A DNA stretch of 64,000 nt from Mycobacterium gastri (lineage in GTDB: Bacteria > Actinomycetota > Actinomycetes > Mycobacteriales > Mycobacteriaceae): assembly GCF_002102175.1 (NCBI RefSeq), contig NZ_LQOX01000129.1, positions 62,001 through 126,000 on the forward strand. The letters run 5' to 3'. Below the pieces are notes generated by a model that was given only the letters and a program-made list of their open reading frames with translations, did no database searches and was not told the DNA's origin. Position 1 is the first letter of the stretch; each line of letters begins with the position of its first letter. A program made the position numbers and the translations under genes. Below, one piece after another: positions 16,321-24,243 of the stretch.

Positions 16321-18249
16321 ATGTCGCACCTCATCGCAGTGCCAGAGATAGTGACGGCTGCTGCGTCAGATTTGGCGAATATCGGTTCCAGTATCAGCGT
16401 GGCGAATGCGGCCGCGCAGTTACCGACGACGGCGGTACTTGCCGCGGGCGCCGACGAAGTGTCAGCCGCCATTGCGTCGCTGTTCAGCACCCACGCTCAG
16501 GCCTATCAGACCCTCAGCGCTCAAGCCGCAGCGTTTCACGCTCAGTTCGTGCAGGCCCTGAATGCGGGTGCCGGCTCCTACGCGGCCGCTGAGGCCGCCA
16601 ACGCGTCGCCGCTGCAGACGTTGTTCGACGCGATCAATGCCCCTACCCAGACGCTGCTGGGACGTCCGCTGATCGGCAACGGCGCCGAGGGGACGGCGAC
16701 GAATCCCAACGGCGGCGACGGTGGGCTGCTCTTCGGCAATGGCGGCAACGGCTACAGCCAGCCGGCGGGCAGCGGGCTGGCGGGCGGCAACGGCGGCGCC
16801 GCGGCATTGATCGGCAACGGCGGCCAAGGTGGGCACGGAGGCAGTAGCGCCACCGGTGCCGGCGGTGCTGGCGGTCACGCGGGCGCCGGCGGATGGCTCT
16901 TCGGCAGCGGCGGAACCGGCGGTCAGGGCGGTGCAACCACCGCGGCGGGCAGCAGCGGCGGTAACGGCGGGTTCGGTGGCAACGCCGGGCTGTTCGGCAT
17001 CGCCGGTTCCGGCGGCGGGGGCGGAAACGCCACCACCGGCACTGGCGGAAACGGTGGGCTCGCCGGCAACGCCGGACTCTTCGGCAGCGGCGGTAACGGC
17101 GGCACCGGCGGGAGCGCCACCAGCGGCAATGGCGGTGCGGGCGCCGCTGGCGGAACCGGCGGCTGGCTGCACGGCTACGGCGGGGATGGCGGGTGGGGCG
17201 GGGACTCCGCCACCGGAACCGGCGGCCGCGGCGCCGCCGGTGGCGACGCCGGACTGTTTGGCTACGGCGGTGTCGGCGGAAGCGGTGGGAACTGGACCAC
17301 CGGCGTCCTGGGCGGCGATGGTGGAGCCGGCGGCCGCGGCGGGTGGCTGCTAGGCCAAGGCGGGATTGGCGGCGCCAGCGCCGCCCTCGGCGGAAACGGC
17401 GGCAACGCCGTACTGATCGGCAGCGGCGGGCCGGGCGGACCCGGAGGTCGCGGCGGCTACGGCGGCAACGGCGGGTGGCTGTACGGCGACGGCGGCGCCG
17501 GCGGCGCCGGCAACGGCTTCGTCCCCAACGCCAGCGGCGGCGGCGGCGGCAATGCCGGGTGGCTCTTCGGCAGCGGTGGCGACGGTGGCGGCACCGTCGC
17601 CGGCGGCCAGGGCGGCACACCCGGCCGGGCTGGACTGCTGATCGGCAACGGTGGCAGCGCCGGCGCTGGATCGCAAAATGGGATACAGGTGGACGGCGCT
17701 GACGGCGGGTGGTTGTTCGGCAACGGAGGCGACGGCGCGACCAGCCTCAACTCGGCGGGAGCGAACGGCGGGAATGGCGGACTCATCGGCAACGGCGGCG
17801 ACGGCGGGGGCGGCGGCACAACCGGGACGGGGTTCGGCTTCAGCGGATTCAACGGCGGCAACGGTGGCAACGGCGGGTGGCTGATCGGCAACGGTGGGCA
17901 CGGCGGAGCCGGGGCAAGTGCTGACCAAGCCAATATCAGCACTAATCCGGCGGGTCACGGCGGAAACGGCGGCAACGGCGGGGCCGGCGGCCTGTTGTAC
18001 GGCAACGGCGGGGGCGGCGGGGCCGGCGGACTGGGTGGAGTCGGATCCTCAGTGCCCGGCGGTAACGGCGGTTCCGGCGGCAACGGCGGCAACGCGAAGC
18101 TCATCGGTGACGGTGGGGCCGGCGGTAACGGCGGTGACGGCGGGTTCTCTTCTGTGGGCCCGAACGGGTCAGGTGGCGGCGGCGGTAAGGGCGGCAACGG
18201 TGGGTCGTTGGTCGGCGTCGACGGAACACCCGGTTCGGCCGGCTCCTGA
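16321..18249 (+). CDS. PE_PGRS family protein
   Basis: A 642-aa protein with an N-terminal PE domain (about residues 1-95, Pro-Glu in AVPEIV, YxxxE-type end region at SYAAAEAANAS), the linker LLGRPLIGNGA and then about 500 residues of Gly-Gly-X/Gly-Asn-Gly repeats (PGRS) to the end. PE_PGRS proteins are exported by ESX-5 to the outer envelope in slow-growing pathogens. The gene stands alone, with no PPE or Esx partner. ATG 16321 follows GAGAGG by 6 nt. Its PGRS DNA is a low-complexity GGCGGC-rich stretch that produces long spurious frames on the other strand. It is absent from the corresponding H37Rv interval as I recall it. Confidence 0.93.
   Translation: MSHLIAVPEIVTAAASDLANIGSSISVANAAAQLPTTAVLAAGADEVSAAIASLFSTHAQAYQTLSAQAAAFHAQFVQALNAGAGSYAAAEAANASPLQTLFDAINAPTQTLLGRPLIGNGAEGTATNPNGGDGGLLFGNGGNGYSQPAGSGLAGGNGGAAALIGNGGQGGHGGSSATGAGGAGGHAGAGGWLFGSGGTGGQGGATTAAGSSGGNGGFGGNAGLFGIAGSGGGGGNATTGTGGNGGLAGNAGLFGSGGNGGTGGSATSGNGGAGAAGGTGGWLHGYGGDGGWGGDSATGTGGRGAAGGDAGLFGYGGVGGSGGNWTTGVLGGDGGAGGRGGWLLGQGGIGGASAALGGNGGNAVLIGSGGPGGPGGRGGYGGNGGWLYGDGGAGGAGNGFVPNASGGGGGNAGWLFGSGGDGGGTVAGGQGGTPGRAGLLIGNGGSAGAGSQNGIQVDGADGGWLFGNGGDGATSLNSAGANGGNGGLIGNGGDGGGGGTTGTGFGFSGFNGGNGGNGGWLIGNGGHGGAGASADQANISTNPAGHGGNGGNGGAGGLLYGNGGGGGAGGLGGVGSSVPGGNGGSGGNGGNAKLIGDGGAGGNGGDGGFSSVGPNGSGGGGGKGGNGGSLVGVDGTPGSAGS
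16730..18240 (+). repeat. PGRS low-complexity repeat DNA
   Basis: Imperfect 9-bp-based repeats of GGCGGCAAC / GGCGGTGCC type encode the Gly-rich domain. Such tracts are recombination hot spots in mycobacteria. Units vary too much for a copy number to be stated. Confidence 0.8.
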
Positions 18250-18266
18250 CCTATCGTGCGTGCACG

Positions 18267-18563
18267 TCAGTCGCTGGCTGGCAGCGGCTTGACCTCTTTG
18301 AGCGCCAACTTGGTGTCGCCGATGCTCAGGCTTCCGGCGCCCGGCTTGGTCACCAGCACCTCGGCGCCGTTGTCGTCGACGTAGCGCTTGCCCAGCACCG
18401 AGCCGTCGGCGAAGGCCGGGTCGAGCTGGCCGGACCGCTCGGCACCGATCGGCACCATCGGTACGCCTCCGCAGCGCAGGTCGTCGAGGCTGTCGCCGCT
18501 TCTGACGACGATGACCTGGGTGTCACACACCTGACTGGCGAGACGGGTTCCGTTCTTGATCAT
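18267..18563 (-). CDS. 98-aa conserved-looking protein downstream of acyl-CoA ligase
   Basis: The start ATG overlaps the TGA of the ligase (ATGA), so it is coupled to it. The protein has two Cys (SQVCDTQ and DLRCGGVPM), a GSVLGKRYVDDNGAEVLVTKPG beta-rich middle and no signal peptide or membrane span. I do not recognise the family. Its obligate position after an acyl-CoA ligase suggests a partner or accessory protein for that enzyme. The third-position GC matches its neighbours, supporting a real gene. Confidence 0.72.
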   Translation of the reverse strand: MIKNGTRLASQVCDTQVIVVRSGDSLDDLRCGGVPMVPIGAERSGQLDPAFADGSVLGKRYVDDNGAEVLVTKPGAGSLSIGDTKLALKEVKPLPASD

Positions 18564-20056
18564 GGTGCCGCTCCTGCTAGTTCTTCGATGATCTGCCGGC
18601 GAAGTACCTTGCCGGTTGCGGTGGTTGGCAGCTCGTCGCGAAACACCACCCGGTCGGGGGTGCGTGACCCGCGCAAACTGTTACGCACATAATCGCGCAA
18701 TTCCTGCGGGTCCGGGTCGGCGCGGGCGGACGGCACCACGACGGCGACGATGGCCTGGCCCCAGTGCGGATCGTCCACCCCGACCACCGCAACGTCGCGC
18801 ACCTGCGGGTGCTCGATGAGCACCTCTTCGAGTTCGGCCGGCGAAATGTTCTCACCCCCACGGATGATGGTGTCGTCACTACGCCCGCCGATGAACAGGT
18901 AGCCGTCTTCGTCCAGCATGGCGATGTCCTTCGTCGGAAACCAGCCGTTGTCGTCGAGCACCGAACCGATCCCGGTGTAACGCCCGGAAACCTGCTCGCC
19001 CCGGACAAACAGCTCACCGGTCTGGCCGGGTCCCAGCACGGTGCCGTCCTCGCCGCGGATCTGCACCTCGATGCCCGGCACGGGCCGTCCGACCGATCCC
19101 AATCGCCGGGCGACCGCGGCGTCCGAAGCCGACAGCGCCATGCGATGGTCATCAGGAGTGAGCACGGCGATCGTCGAGCTGGTCTCGGTCAGGCCGTAGG
19201 CGTTGACTAAGCCGACATCCGGTAGCAATTCCAGGGCGCGGCGGACCAGCCGCAGACCCACTTTCGAGCCGCCGTAGGCCAGGTTGCGCAGCGTGGGCAG
19301 CTTGTGTTCGCCGGTCTCCAGCACCGCGACGATGCGGTCCAGCATGGTCGGCACCACAGTGGCGGTGGTGACCCGCTCGGCATTGGCCAGCCGCACCCAG
19401 TCCTGGGCGTCAAAATCGGTCAGATACACCATTTTTCGTCCGGCGTACAGGTTCGACAGCGCCGCCCCGACCCCGGCGATGTGGTAGGGAGGCACACAGA
19501 TCAGCGCGGCGTCGCCGGGGTCGGCCGAGTCGAATTCGACTGTGCCGGTGACGTAGCTGGTGAGGTTGTTGTGGGTGAGCTCGACGGCTTTGGGCTGCGA
19601 TGTGGTTCCCGAGGTGAAGAGCACGATCGCCACCGAGTCCGGGTCGGTGTATTCCGGAATATCTGCAGCCGGCTCGACACTGCGGGCCAGCGCCAGAAAT
19701 TCGTCCGAACTCATCGACCGCGTATCGCCGAGCATGCCCCGGTAGCGGTCGTCGGCGATCACCAGGGGTTCGGGCAGTCGGCGGATCAGCGTCTGGATGG
19801 CATCGGCGGATAGCCGGTAGTTGATCGGGGTGAACGGCAGCCCGGCGCGCGCCGCGGCGAAGATCAGCAGCGGCAGCATCGCCCCGCCGGTGCCGACGTA
19901 CACCACATGGCGGGCATTCGACGCCGCGAGTACCCTGGCGCCGCCGTCGGCGAGATCGCTGAGCTGCTGAGTCGTCAGCCGCAGCTCTTCCGAGACGACG
20001 GCGGTGCGGTCGGGGTTGCTCGACGCAGCCATCTCGAGAAGCAGCGAAACGCTCAT
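18560..20056 (-). CDS. Acyl-CoA ligase (adenylate-forming, FadD-like)
   Basis: A 498-aa ANL-superfamily enzyme that activates a carboxylic acid to acyl-CoA via acyl-AMP. The P-loop-like A3 motif is FTSGTTSQPKAVELTHNN. NAYGLTETSS (A5), the GELFVRGEQVSGRY region, DIAMLDEDGYLFIGGRSDD (A7/A8) and the C-terminal lysine in TATGKVLRRQI (A10) are all present, so it looks active. It lies in an ech-ligase-98aa cassette inserted beside the PE_PGRS gene and is absent from this place in H37Rv as recalled. Substrate unknown; side-chain or aromatic acids are as likely as fatty acids. Confidence 0.88.
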   Translation of the reverse strand: MSVSLLLEMAASSNPDRTAVVSEELRLTTQQLSDLADGGARVLAASNARHVVYVGTGGAMLPLLIFAAARAGLPFTPINYRLSADAIQTLIRRLPEPLVIADDRYRGMLGDTRSMSSDEFLALARSVEPAADIPEYTDPDSVAIVLFTSGTTSQPKAVELTHNNLTSYVTGTVEFDSADPGDAALICVPPYHIAGVGAALSNLYAGRKMVYLTDFDAQDWVRLANAERVTTATVVPTMLDRIVAVLETGEHKLPTLRNLAYGGSKVGLRLVRRALELLPDVGLVNAYGLTETSSTIAVLTPDDHRMALSASDAAVARRLGSVGRPVPGIEVQIRGEDGTVLGPGQTGELFVRGEQVSGRYTGIGSVLDDNGWFPTKDIAMLDEDGYLFIGGRSDDTIIRGGENISPAELEEVLIEHPQVRDVAVVGVDDPHWGQAIVAVVVPSARADPDPQELRDYVRNSLRGSRTPDRVVFRDELPTTATGKVLRRQIIEELAGAAP

Positions 20057-20181
20057 CGGCGACCCTTCTCCGATCCCCCTGACTTTACAAATCTAGCTTT
20101 CAGTGTAACCCATGAGGGTCTGCGCTGAAGGGCCTCGGCGGCGACGGCGGAAACCAGGACTCGGGCTTGTGAAAGGGCTAT

Positions 20182-20964
20182 TTAGGTGCCGGTCCAGCGC
20201 GGCGGGCGTTTCTCGGCGAACGCGACCGCGCCTTCTCTGGCGTCGTTGGACATGAAGACCGGGCCCAAGATCTTCATCTGCTCGGCGAATCGATTGTCCA
20301 AGCTCCAGCCGCGCGATTCGGTGATGATCCGCTTGGTGGCGGCCACCGCGAGCGGCCCGTTGGCGGTGATCTTTCCGGCCAGCGCGATAGCCGCCTCGAG
20401 CGCCTGGCCCGGCTCGGCCAAGACGTTGACCAGACCTAGCTCGTGGGCGCGTTCGGCGGGCAGGTTGTCACCGGTGAGCGCCAGCTCCATGGCGATCGCA
20501 TACGGAATGCGCTCCGGCAGCCGCAGCAGCCCCCCGCCGCCGGCCACCAGACCACGTTTGACCTCCGGAATGCCGAACGCCGAATCCCGGGCGGCCACAA
20601 TAAGATCGGTGGCCAGTGCCAGCTCGGTGCCGCCGGCCAACGCGTAGCCCTCCACCGCAGCGATGAGCGGCTTGGCGGGCGGACGTTCGGTGAAGCCCAA
20701 GCCGCGGCCTGCGACGACGACGTTCTCGCCGCGGGCGAACGCCTTGAGATCCATTCCCGCGCAGAATGAACCGTCCGCACCGGTGAGAATGCCCACCGAG
20801 AGACCGGCCTCGGAGTCGAGGCGATCCATCGCGTCGGCCAGACCCCGACTGACCGCGGCGTTGACAGCGTTCTTCGCCTTGGGCCGGTTGATCGTGATGA
20901 TCAGGATCCGATCGCGTTGTTCGACAAGGACTTCGGGCTCGGTGGTGCCGGGTTCTTCGCTCAC
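20182..20964 (-). CDS. Crotonase/enoyl-CoA hydratase family protein
   Basis: A 260-aa crotonase-fold enzyme. Both usual glutamates are present, in LAGGTELALATD and FGIPEVKRG, with the oxyanion-hole CAGMDL loop. The start GTG 20964 has AAGGAG about 11 nt upstream. It is 43 bp downstream of the wax-ester synthase-like gene and 125 bp upstream of the acyl-CoA ligase on the same strand. It probably acts on the acyl-CoA made by that ligase, or is read through from the lipC unit. Confidence 0.85.
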   Translation of the reverse strand: MSEEPGTTEPEVLVEQRDRILIITINRPKAKNAVNAAVSRGLADAMDRLDSEAGLSVGILTGADGSFCAGMDLKAFARGENVVVAGRGLGFTERPPAKPLIAAVEGYALAGGTELALATDLIVAARDSAFGIPEVKRGLVAGGGGLLRLPERIPYAIAMELALTGDNLPAERAHELGLVNVLAEPGQALEAAIALAGKITANGPLAVAATKRIITESRGWSLDNRFAEQMKILGPVFMSNDAREGAVAFAEKRPPRWTGT

Positions 20965-21007
20965 AGTGGTTCGCAGCTCCTTCTGATGTGGATCACGCTG
21001 TGCCCGA

Positions 21008-22417
21008 TCACGCCTGGGCCAGCGCCAACTCGACGACCGTCAACTCTTCGGAAAGACCAGCAGCTCTTCGTATTTCAATGAAATCGGCGATCATGGCCTC
21101 GGTCACCTCGTGCGGGTCCTTGAGGGTGGCGCCGTCGGTCAGCACCGAGATGTTGAGCTGGTCGACATAGCTCCACACGGTGATGTTCAGGCCGCTGCCC
21201 GCGGTCAACGGACCCACCGAGTAGATCTCGGTCACCAGCGCGCCGCCTACCCTGCCGCGTTCCCGCGGGCCGGGAACGTTCGAGATATTCAGGTTGAGGA
21301 TCTTGTTCTGCCCGTCGCGGCCGGACATCCACCGGAACATCGCCTCGGCACCGGCCGGTGGAAAGTAGGCCGCCCAGCGGCTGACCAGCTCCGGCCCCAG
21401 CAGCTGGTGACTTTCCTTGGCGGACAGCGCATTATCGTGGCAGCCCTGTACCCTTTCCAGCGGGTCGTCGCAGTCGGTCGGCAGCGCCACCAACATGCCG
21501 CTGAAGTGATTTCCCGAGATCCGCTCCGGTGAGAAGTCGTAGCTCACCGGGACCGAAGCCAGCAAGGGTTCGGCCGTGCCGTCGTAGCGCAGCAGCAGCC
21601 TGCGCAGCGCTCCGGTGGACATCGCCAGCACCATGTCGTTGATCGTCGCCCCCAGCTTCTTACCCGTCGCCTTCACATCGACCAGCGCCAGGGTGGCGGT
21701 GGCGAACCTGCGCTCCGGGGTGAGCTTGTGGTTCATAAAGGTCGGCGGCGGGGTGAACGGCCGGGTCAGTTCGGGAGAGAGCTTGCGCGCGCTGCGCCGC
21801 ACCCGGGCCAGACCCTGCGCGGTATACCGCATGGTCGCGGGGATCCGCCCCAGGTGGCGCAGGTGGTCGACGAACGCCGAACTCATCAACTCCGGCTTGC
21901 TGGGGGCCGGGTCCGACAGATACGGGTTACCTTCCGGTCCCGGCAGCAGATCCATGCCGCGCGCCATCAGGTTGGCCGAGGCGACCCCGTCGGCCAGCGC
22001 GTGGTGGATCTTGGCGACCACCGCCACCCGGTGATTGGCAAGGCCCTCAACGAAATACATCTCCCACAGCGGGTAGCTGCGGTCCAGCGGGGTGCTGGCG
22101 ATCTGGCCGATCGCCTCGTCCAATTCGCGCCGGCCGCCCGGCGCGGGCAACTTCCAAGGCCGGATGTGGTAGTTGAGATCGACCTCGCAGTGCTCACGCC
22201 ACATCGGATGGTGGAACTTGAGCGGAACGTCGACCAGCTGATAGCCCAACGGCTCCAGCTTGCCCATGCGCCCGCCGATGACTTCGCGAAAGGCGTCGAT
22301 ACCGAACGGGCGACTGTCCGGGTCGAGCTCGATCACCGCGACCTTGATGGTGTGCATGTGCACATTCGGTGTTTCGCTGTAGAGCAGTACCGCGTCCCAG
22401 CCGCTGAGCCGTTTCAC
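21008..22417 (-). CDS. Wax ester synthase/diacylglycerol acyltransferase (Rv0221-like)
   Basis: The 469-aa WS/DGAT protein transfers acyl from acyl-CoA to diacylglycerol or alcohols, making storage lipid. The condensation motif HHALADG (about residue 138), the N-terminal LSGWDAVLLYSE and the C-terminal NISNVPGP are diagnostic. GTG 22417 gives the same length as the H37Rv protein I recall and has AGGGGG 6 nt upstream. It follows lipC by 53 bp, consistent with a lipid-turnover operon (Mo-oxidoreductase, membrane protein, lipC, WS/DGAT). Confidence 0.92.
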   Translation of the reverse strand: MKRLSGWDAVLLYSETPNVHMHTIKVAVIELDPDSRPFGIDAFREVIGGRMGKLEPLGYQLVDVPLKFHHPMWREHCEVDLNYHIRPWKLPAPGGRRELDEAIGQIASTPLDRSYPLWEMYFVEGLANHRVAVVAKIHHALADGVASANLMARGMDLLPGPEGNPYLSDPAPSKPELMSSAFVDHLRHLGRIPATMRYTAQGLARVRRSARKLSPELTRPFTPPPTFMNHKLTPERRFATATLALVDVKATGKKLGATINDMVLAMSTGALRRLLLRYDGTAEPLLASVPVSYDFSPERISGNHFSGMLVALPTDCDDPLERVQGCHDNALSAKESHQLLGPELVSRWAAYFPPAGAEAMFRWMSGRDGQNKILNLNISNVPGPRERGRVGGALVTEIYSVGPLTAGSGLNITVWSYVDQLNISVLTDGATLKDPHEVTEAMIADFIEIRRAAGLSEELTVVELALAQA

Positions 22418-22470
22418 CGCAGCCCCCTGGTCATAGCGCGACTTTACAACCGGCGCAATCGGCCGGTGGC

Positions 22471-23682
22471 CTAGATGACCTCTTTTGCGAACTGATTCCG
22501 GGTGCGGTGAACGTGGTTGAGGAACAGCGAGATCGCGTGCGTGGTCGGGCCGGTGCGCGCGCCGTCGAGCAGGTCGAAGCCGTGGCCGGCCCCGGGCAAC
22601 TCCACGTAGGCCACCAGCGACCGCGACGCCGCGCGTAGCCGCTCGACGAAGCTGCGCGCCTGCGCCACCGGGATGACCCCGTCGCGGCTGCCGTGAATGA
22701 CCAGGAACGGTGGCGCATTGGTGTGCACCCGGGCTATCGGCGATGCGTCCCGGAATACGTGCGGGTGGCGGGTGATTCTGCGCTTGACCACGACCCGCTC
22801 CAAGAAGTCGACGAACCGCACCCGCTCCGGGGTGGAGCGGTCCTGCCAGTCGTAGCGACCGTAGATCCCGACCGCGGCGTCGACCGAGGTGTCGGAGCCG
22901 TCCGGCAACTCGTCCTGGTAGCCGGGGTCGTTGGCGGTGAGCCCGGCCAACGCGGACAGGTGCCCGCCGGCCGAGCAGCCCGCTATCGCGATGAAGTCGC
23001 GGTCGCCGCCGAATTTGTCGACGTTGGCCCGCGCCCAGGCAATGGCGGCCTTGACGTCTTGGATGTGGCGCGGCCAGCGGTGGTGCGGTGCGACGCGGTA
23101 GTCGATGGACAGGCACACCCAGCCCTGTTCCGCCATGCGCGACAACAGCGCATACCCCTGGATGGTGCGGCTGCCGTGTATCCAGGCGCCGCCCGGGACG
23201 AACAGCAGCACCGGCGCGGGATGGGTGGGCAGTTCCTTGCGGCGCCACACGTCGAGCAACTGCGCCGGGCTGTCGCCGTAATGGACGCCACGGCGGTGCA
23301 GGTAGCGTCGGTGCCGCAGGACTTCGCAGACCGGCGGAGTGCGCTGCGGCGCCGGCCATTCGAGGTCCAGGTCGGCGGCCGCCACGATGCCGCGCAGCGC
23401 CGCGGCCGAAACCTCGTTCGTGCTGGCGCGGTCGCGACGGCGGAGGCCGCTGGTTCCCGGGGTGAGCCAGTCCCTGGCCCTGGTGGACACGAATTCCGGT
23501 GCATGACGGGCACCCCAGACGCTCATCGCGGTGACACTGCCCAGCGGCTCGAGGTGCTTGCCGACCACCGGAAGCGAAGCCCCGGCGACGCTCAATGCCA
23601 GCAGATAGTCGCCCGGGCGGGCCCGCAGCAACCATTTGACCTGGGACATCATTGTCGGGATTGTCGGGCCGCTCGCCGTCAT
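22471..23682 (-). CDS. lipC: Alpha/beta hydrolase esterase LipC
   Basis: A 403-aa HSL-like esterase. It has FVPGGAWIHG (oxyanion region), the nucleophile elbow GCSAGG (about residue 230), HGSRDGVIPV (Asp region) and GAGHGFD (catalytic His). ATG 23682 is preceded 6 nt upstream by TACGCT and gives the length recalled for LipC (Rv0220), known as a cell-surface short-chain esterase. It sits 38 bp after the small membrane protein gene. Confidence 0.92.
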   Translation of the reverse strand: MTASGPTIPTMMSQVKWLLRARPGDYLLALSVAGASLPVVGKHLEPLGSVTAMSVWGARHAPEFVSTRARDWLTPGTSGLRRRDRASTNEVSAAALRGIVAAADLDLEWPAPQRTPPVCEVLRHRRYLHRRGVHYGDSPAQLLDVWRRKELPTHPAPVLLFVPGGAWIHGSRTIQGYALLSRMAEQGWVCLSIDYRVAPHHRWPRHIQDVKAAIAWARANVDKFGGDRDFIAIAGCSAGGHLSALAGLTANDPGYQDELPDGSDTSVDAAVGIYGRYDWQDRSTPERVRFVDFLERVVVKRRITRHPHVFRDASPIARVHTNAPPFLVIHGSRDGVIPVAQARSFVERLRAASRSLVAYVELPGAGHGFDLLDGARTGPTTHAISLFLNHVHRTRNQFAKEVI

Positions 23683-23688
23683 GGGGGG

Positions 23689-23694
23689 AGCGTA
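23689..23694 (-). promoter_or_regulatory. -10 hexamer TACGCT, leaderless promoter of lipC
   Basis: On the minus strand TACGCT ends 6 nt (CCCCCC) before ATG 23682 with no Shine-Dalgarno. It supports an internal, leaderless start for lipC within the gene cluster. Confidence 0.5.
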
Positions 23695-23720
23695 CCCCGC
23701 CAGGTTCGCGCTAACCACGA

Positions 23721-24242
23721 TCACGTCGCGGTGGTTTTGCGCCGTGCTGTGGGCTGCTTATGCGCCACGGCACGGCGGACGGCGTAGACGACGGCACTGA
23801 CACCGAACATCCCCGCGGTCAGCAACAGCCACCTGCCGAGAAACGGCTGCTGTGTCTGTCCGGTCGCCGCCAGGTAGGTCGGTGCACCCTGTTCGATGAT
23901 GCCGGGCAGGAAGATCAGCAGGGTCAGCCCGGCTCCCAGCGCCGGGATGCGAATGTGGTTGCGCGCGCTGATTTCTGGCTGCGAGCGGCCGGGCCGACGC
24001 CCAGGCGCCGGCAGGACGCGGTCGGCCAGCGCGCATAGCGGGAAGAGCAGCAGGTCGTGCCCGATCACCGCGGCGGCGAACCAGACGGCGATCGACTGCC
24101 ACCAGGTGTCGGGGTTCCACAGCGTGGCGGGCTTGAAGGTGGCCAGGAGGTAGCCGAGCAGCGCGAAGCCGGACAGCATGGTCAGCAGGTGCAACGGATG
24201 CGCGCCGTAGTGGCGAACGAACCATGTTGCCGCTCTTAGCAT
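23721..24242 (-). CDS. Small integral membrane protein (Rv0219-like)
   Basis: A 173-aa protein with four probable membrane spans (LHLLTMLSGFALLGYLL, IAVWFAAAVIGHDLLLF, IPALGAGLTLLIFLPG, LLLTAGMFGVSAVVYAV) and a basic tail. The start ATG 24242 lies 1 nt after the oxidoreductase stop. The partner is a b561-type molybdenum oxidoreductase, so it may be a membrane subunit or assembly factor; no motif proves this. Confidence 0.78.
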   Translation of the reverse strand: MLRAATWFVRHYGAHPLHLLTMLSGFALLGYLLATFKPATLWNPDTWWQSIAVWFAAAVIGHDLLLFPLCALADRVLPAPGRRPGRSQPEISARNHIRIPALGAGLTLLIFLPGIIEQGAPTYLAATGQTQQPFLGRWLLLTAGMFGVSAVVYAVRRAVAHKQPTARRKTTAT

Positions 24243-24243
24243 C

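Noticed and set aside
16643..17620. Arg-rich minus-strand frames across the PE_PGRS gene, and the repeats as a possible CRISPR array
   Set aside because: The repeats are coding GGX units without unique spacers of constant length; antisense frames follow from GGC repeats.
21008..23635. An 875-codon open frame extending the wax-ester synthase gene upstream
   Set aside because: The extra N-terminal part is the wrong-frame shadow of lipC, Arg/Pro/Gly-rich with no family similarity. The WS/DGAT domain begins at GTG 22417.
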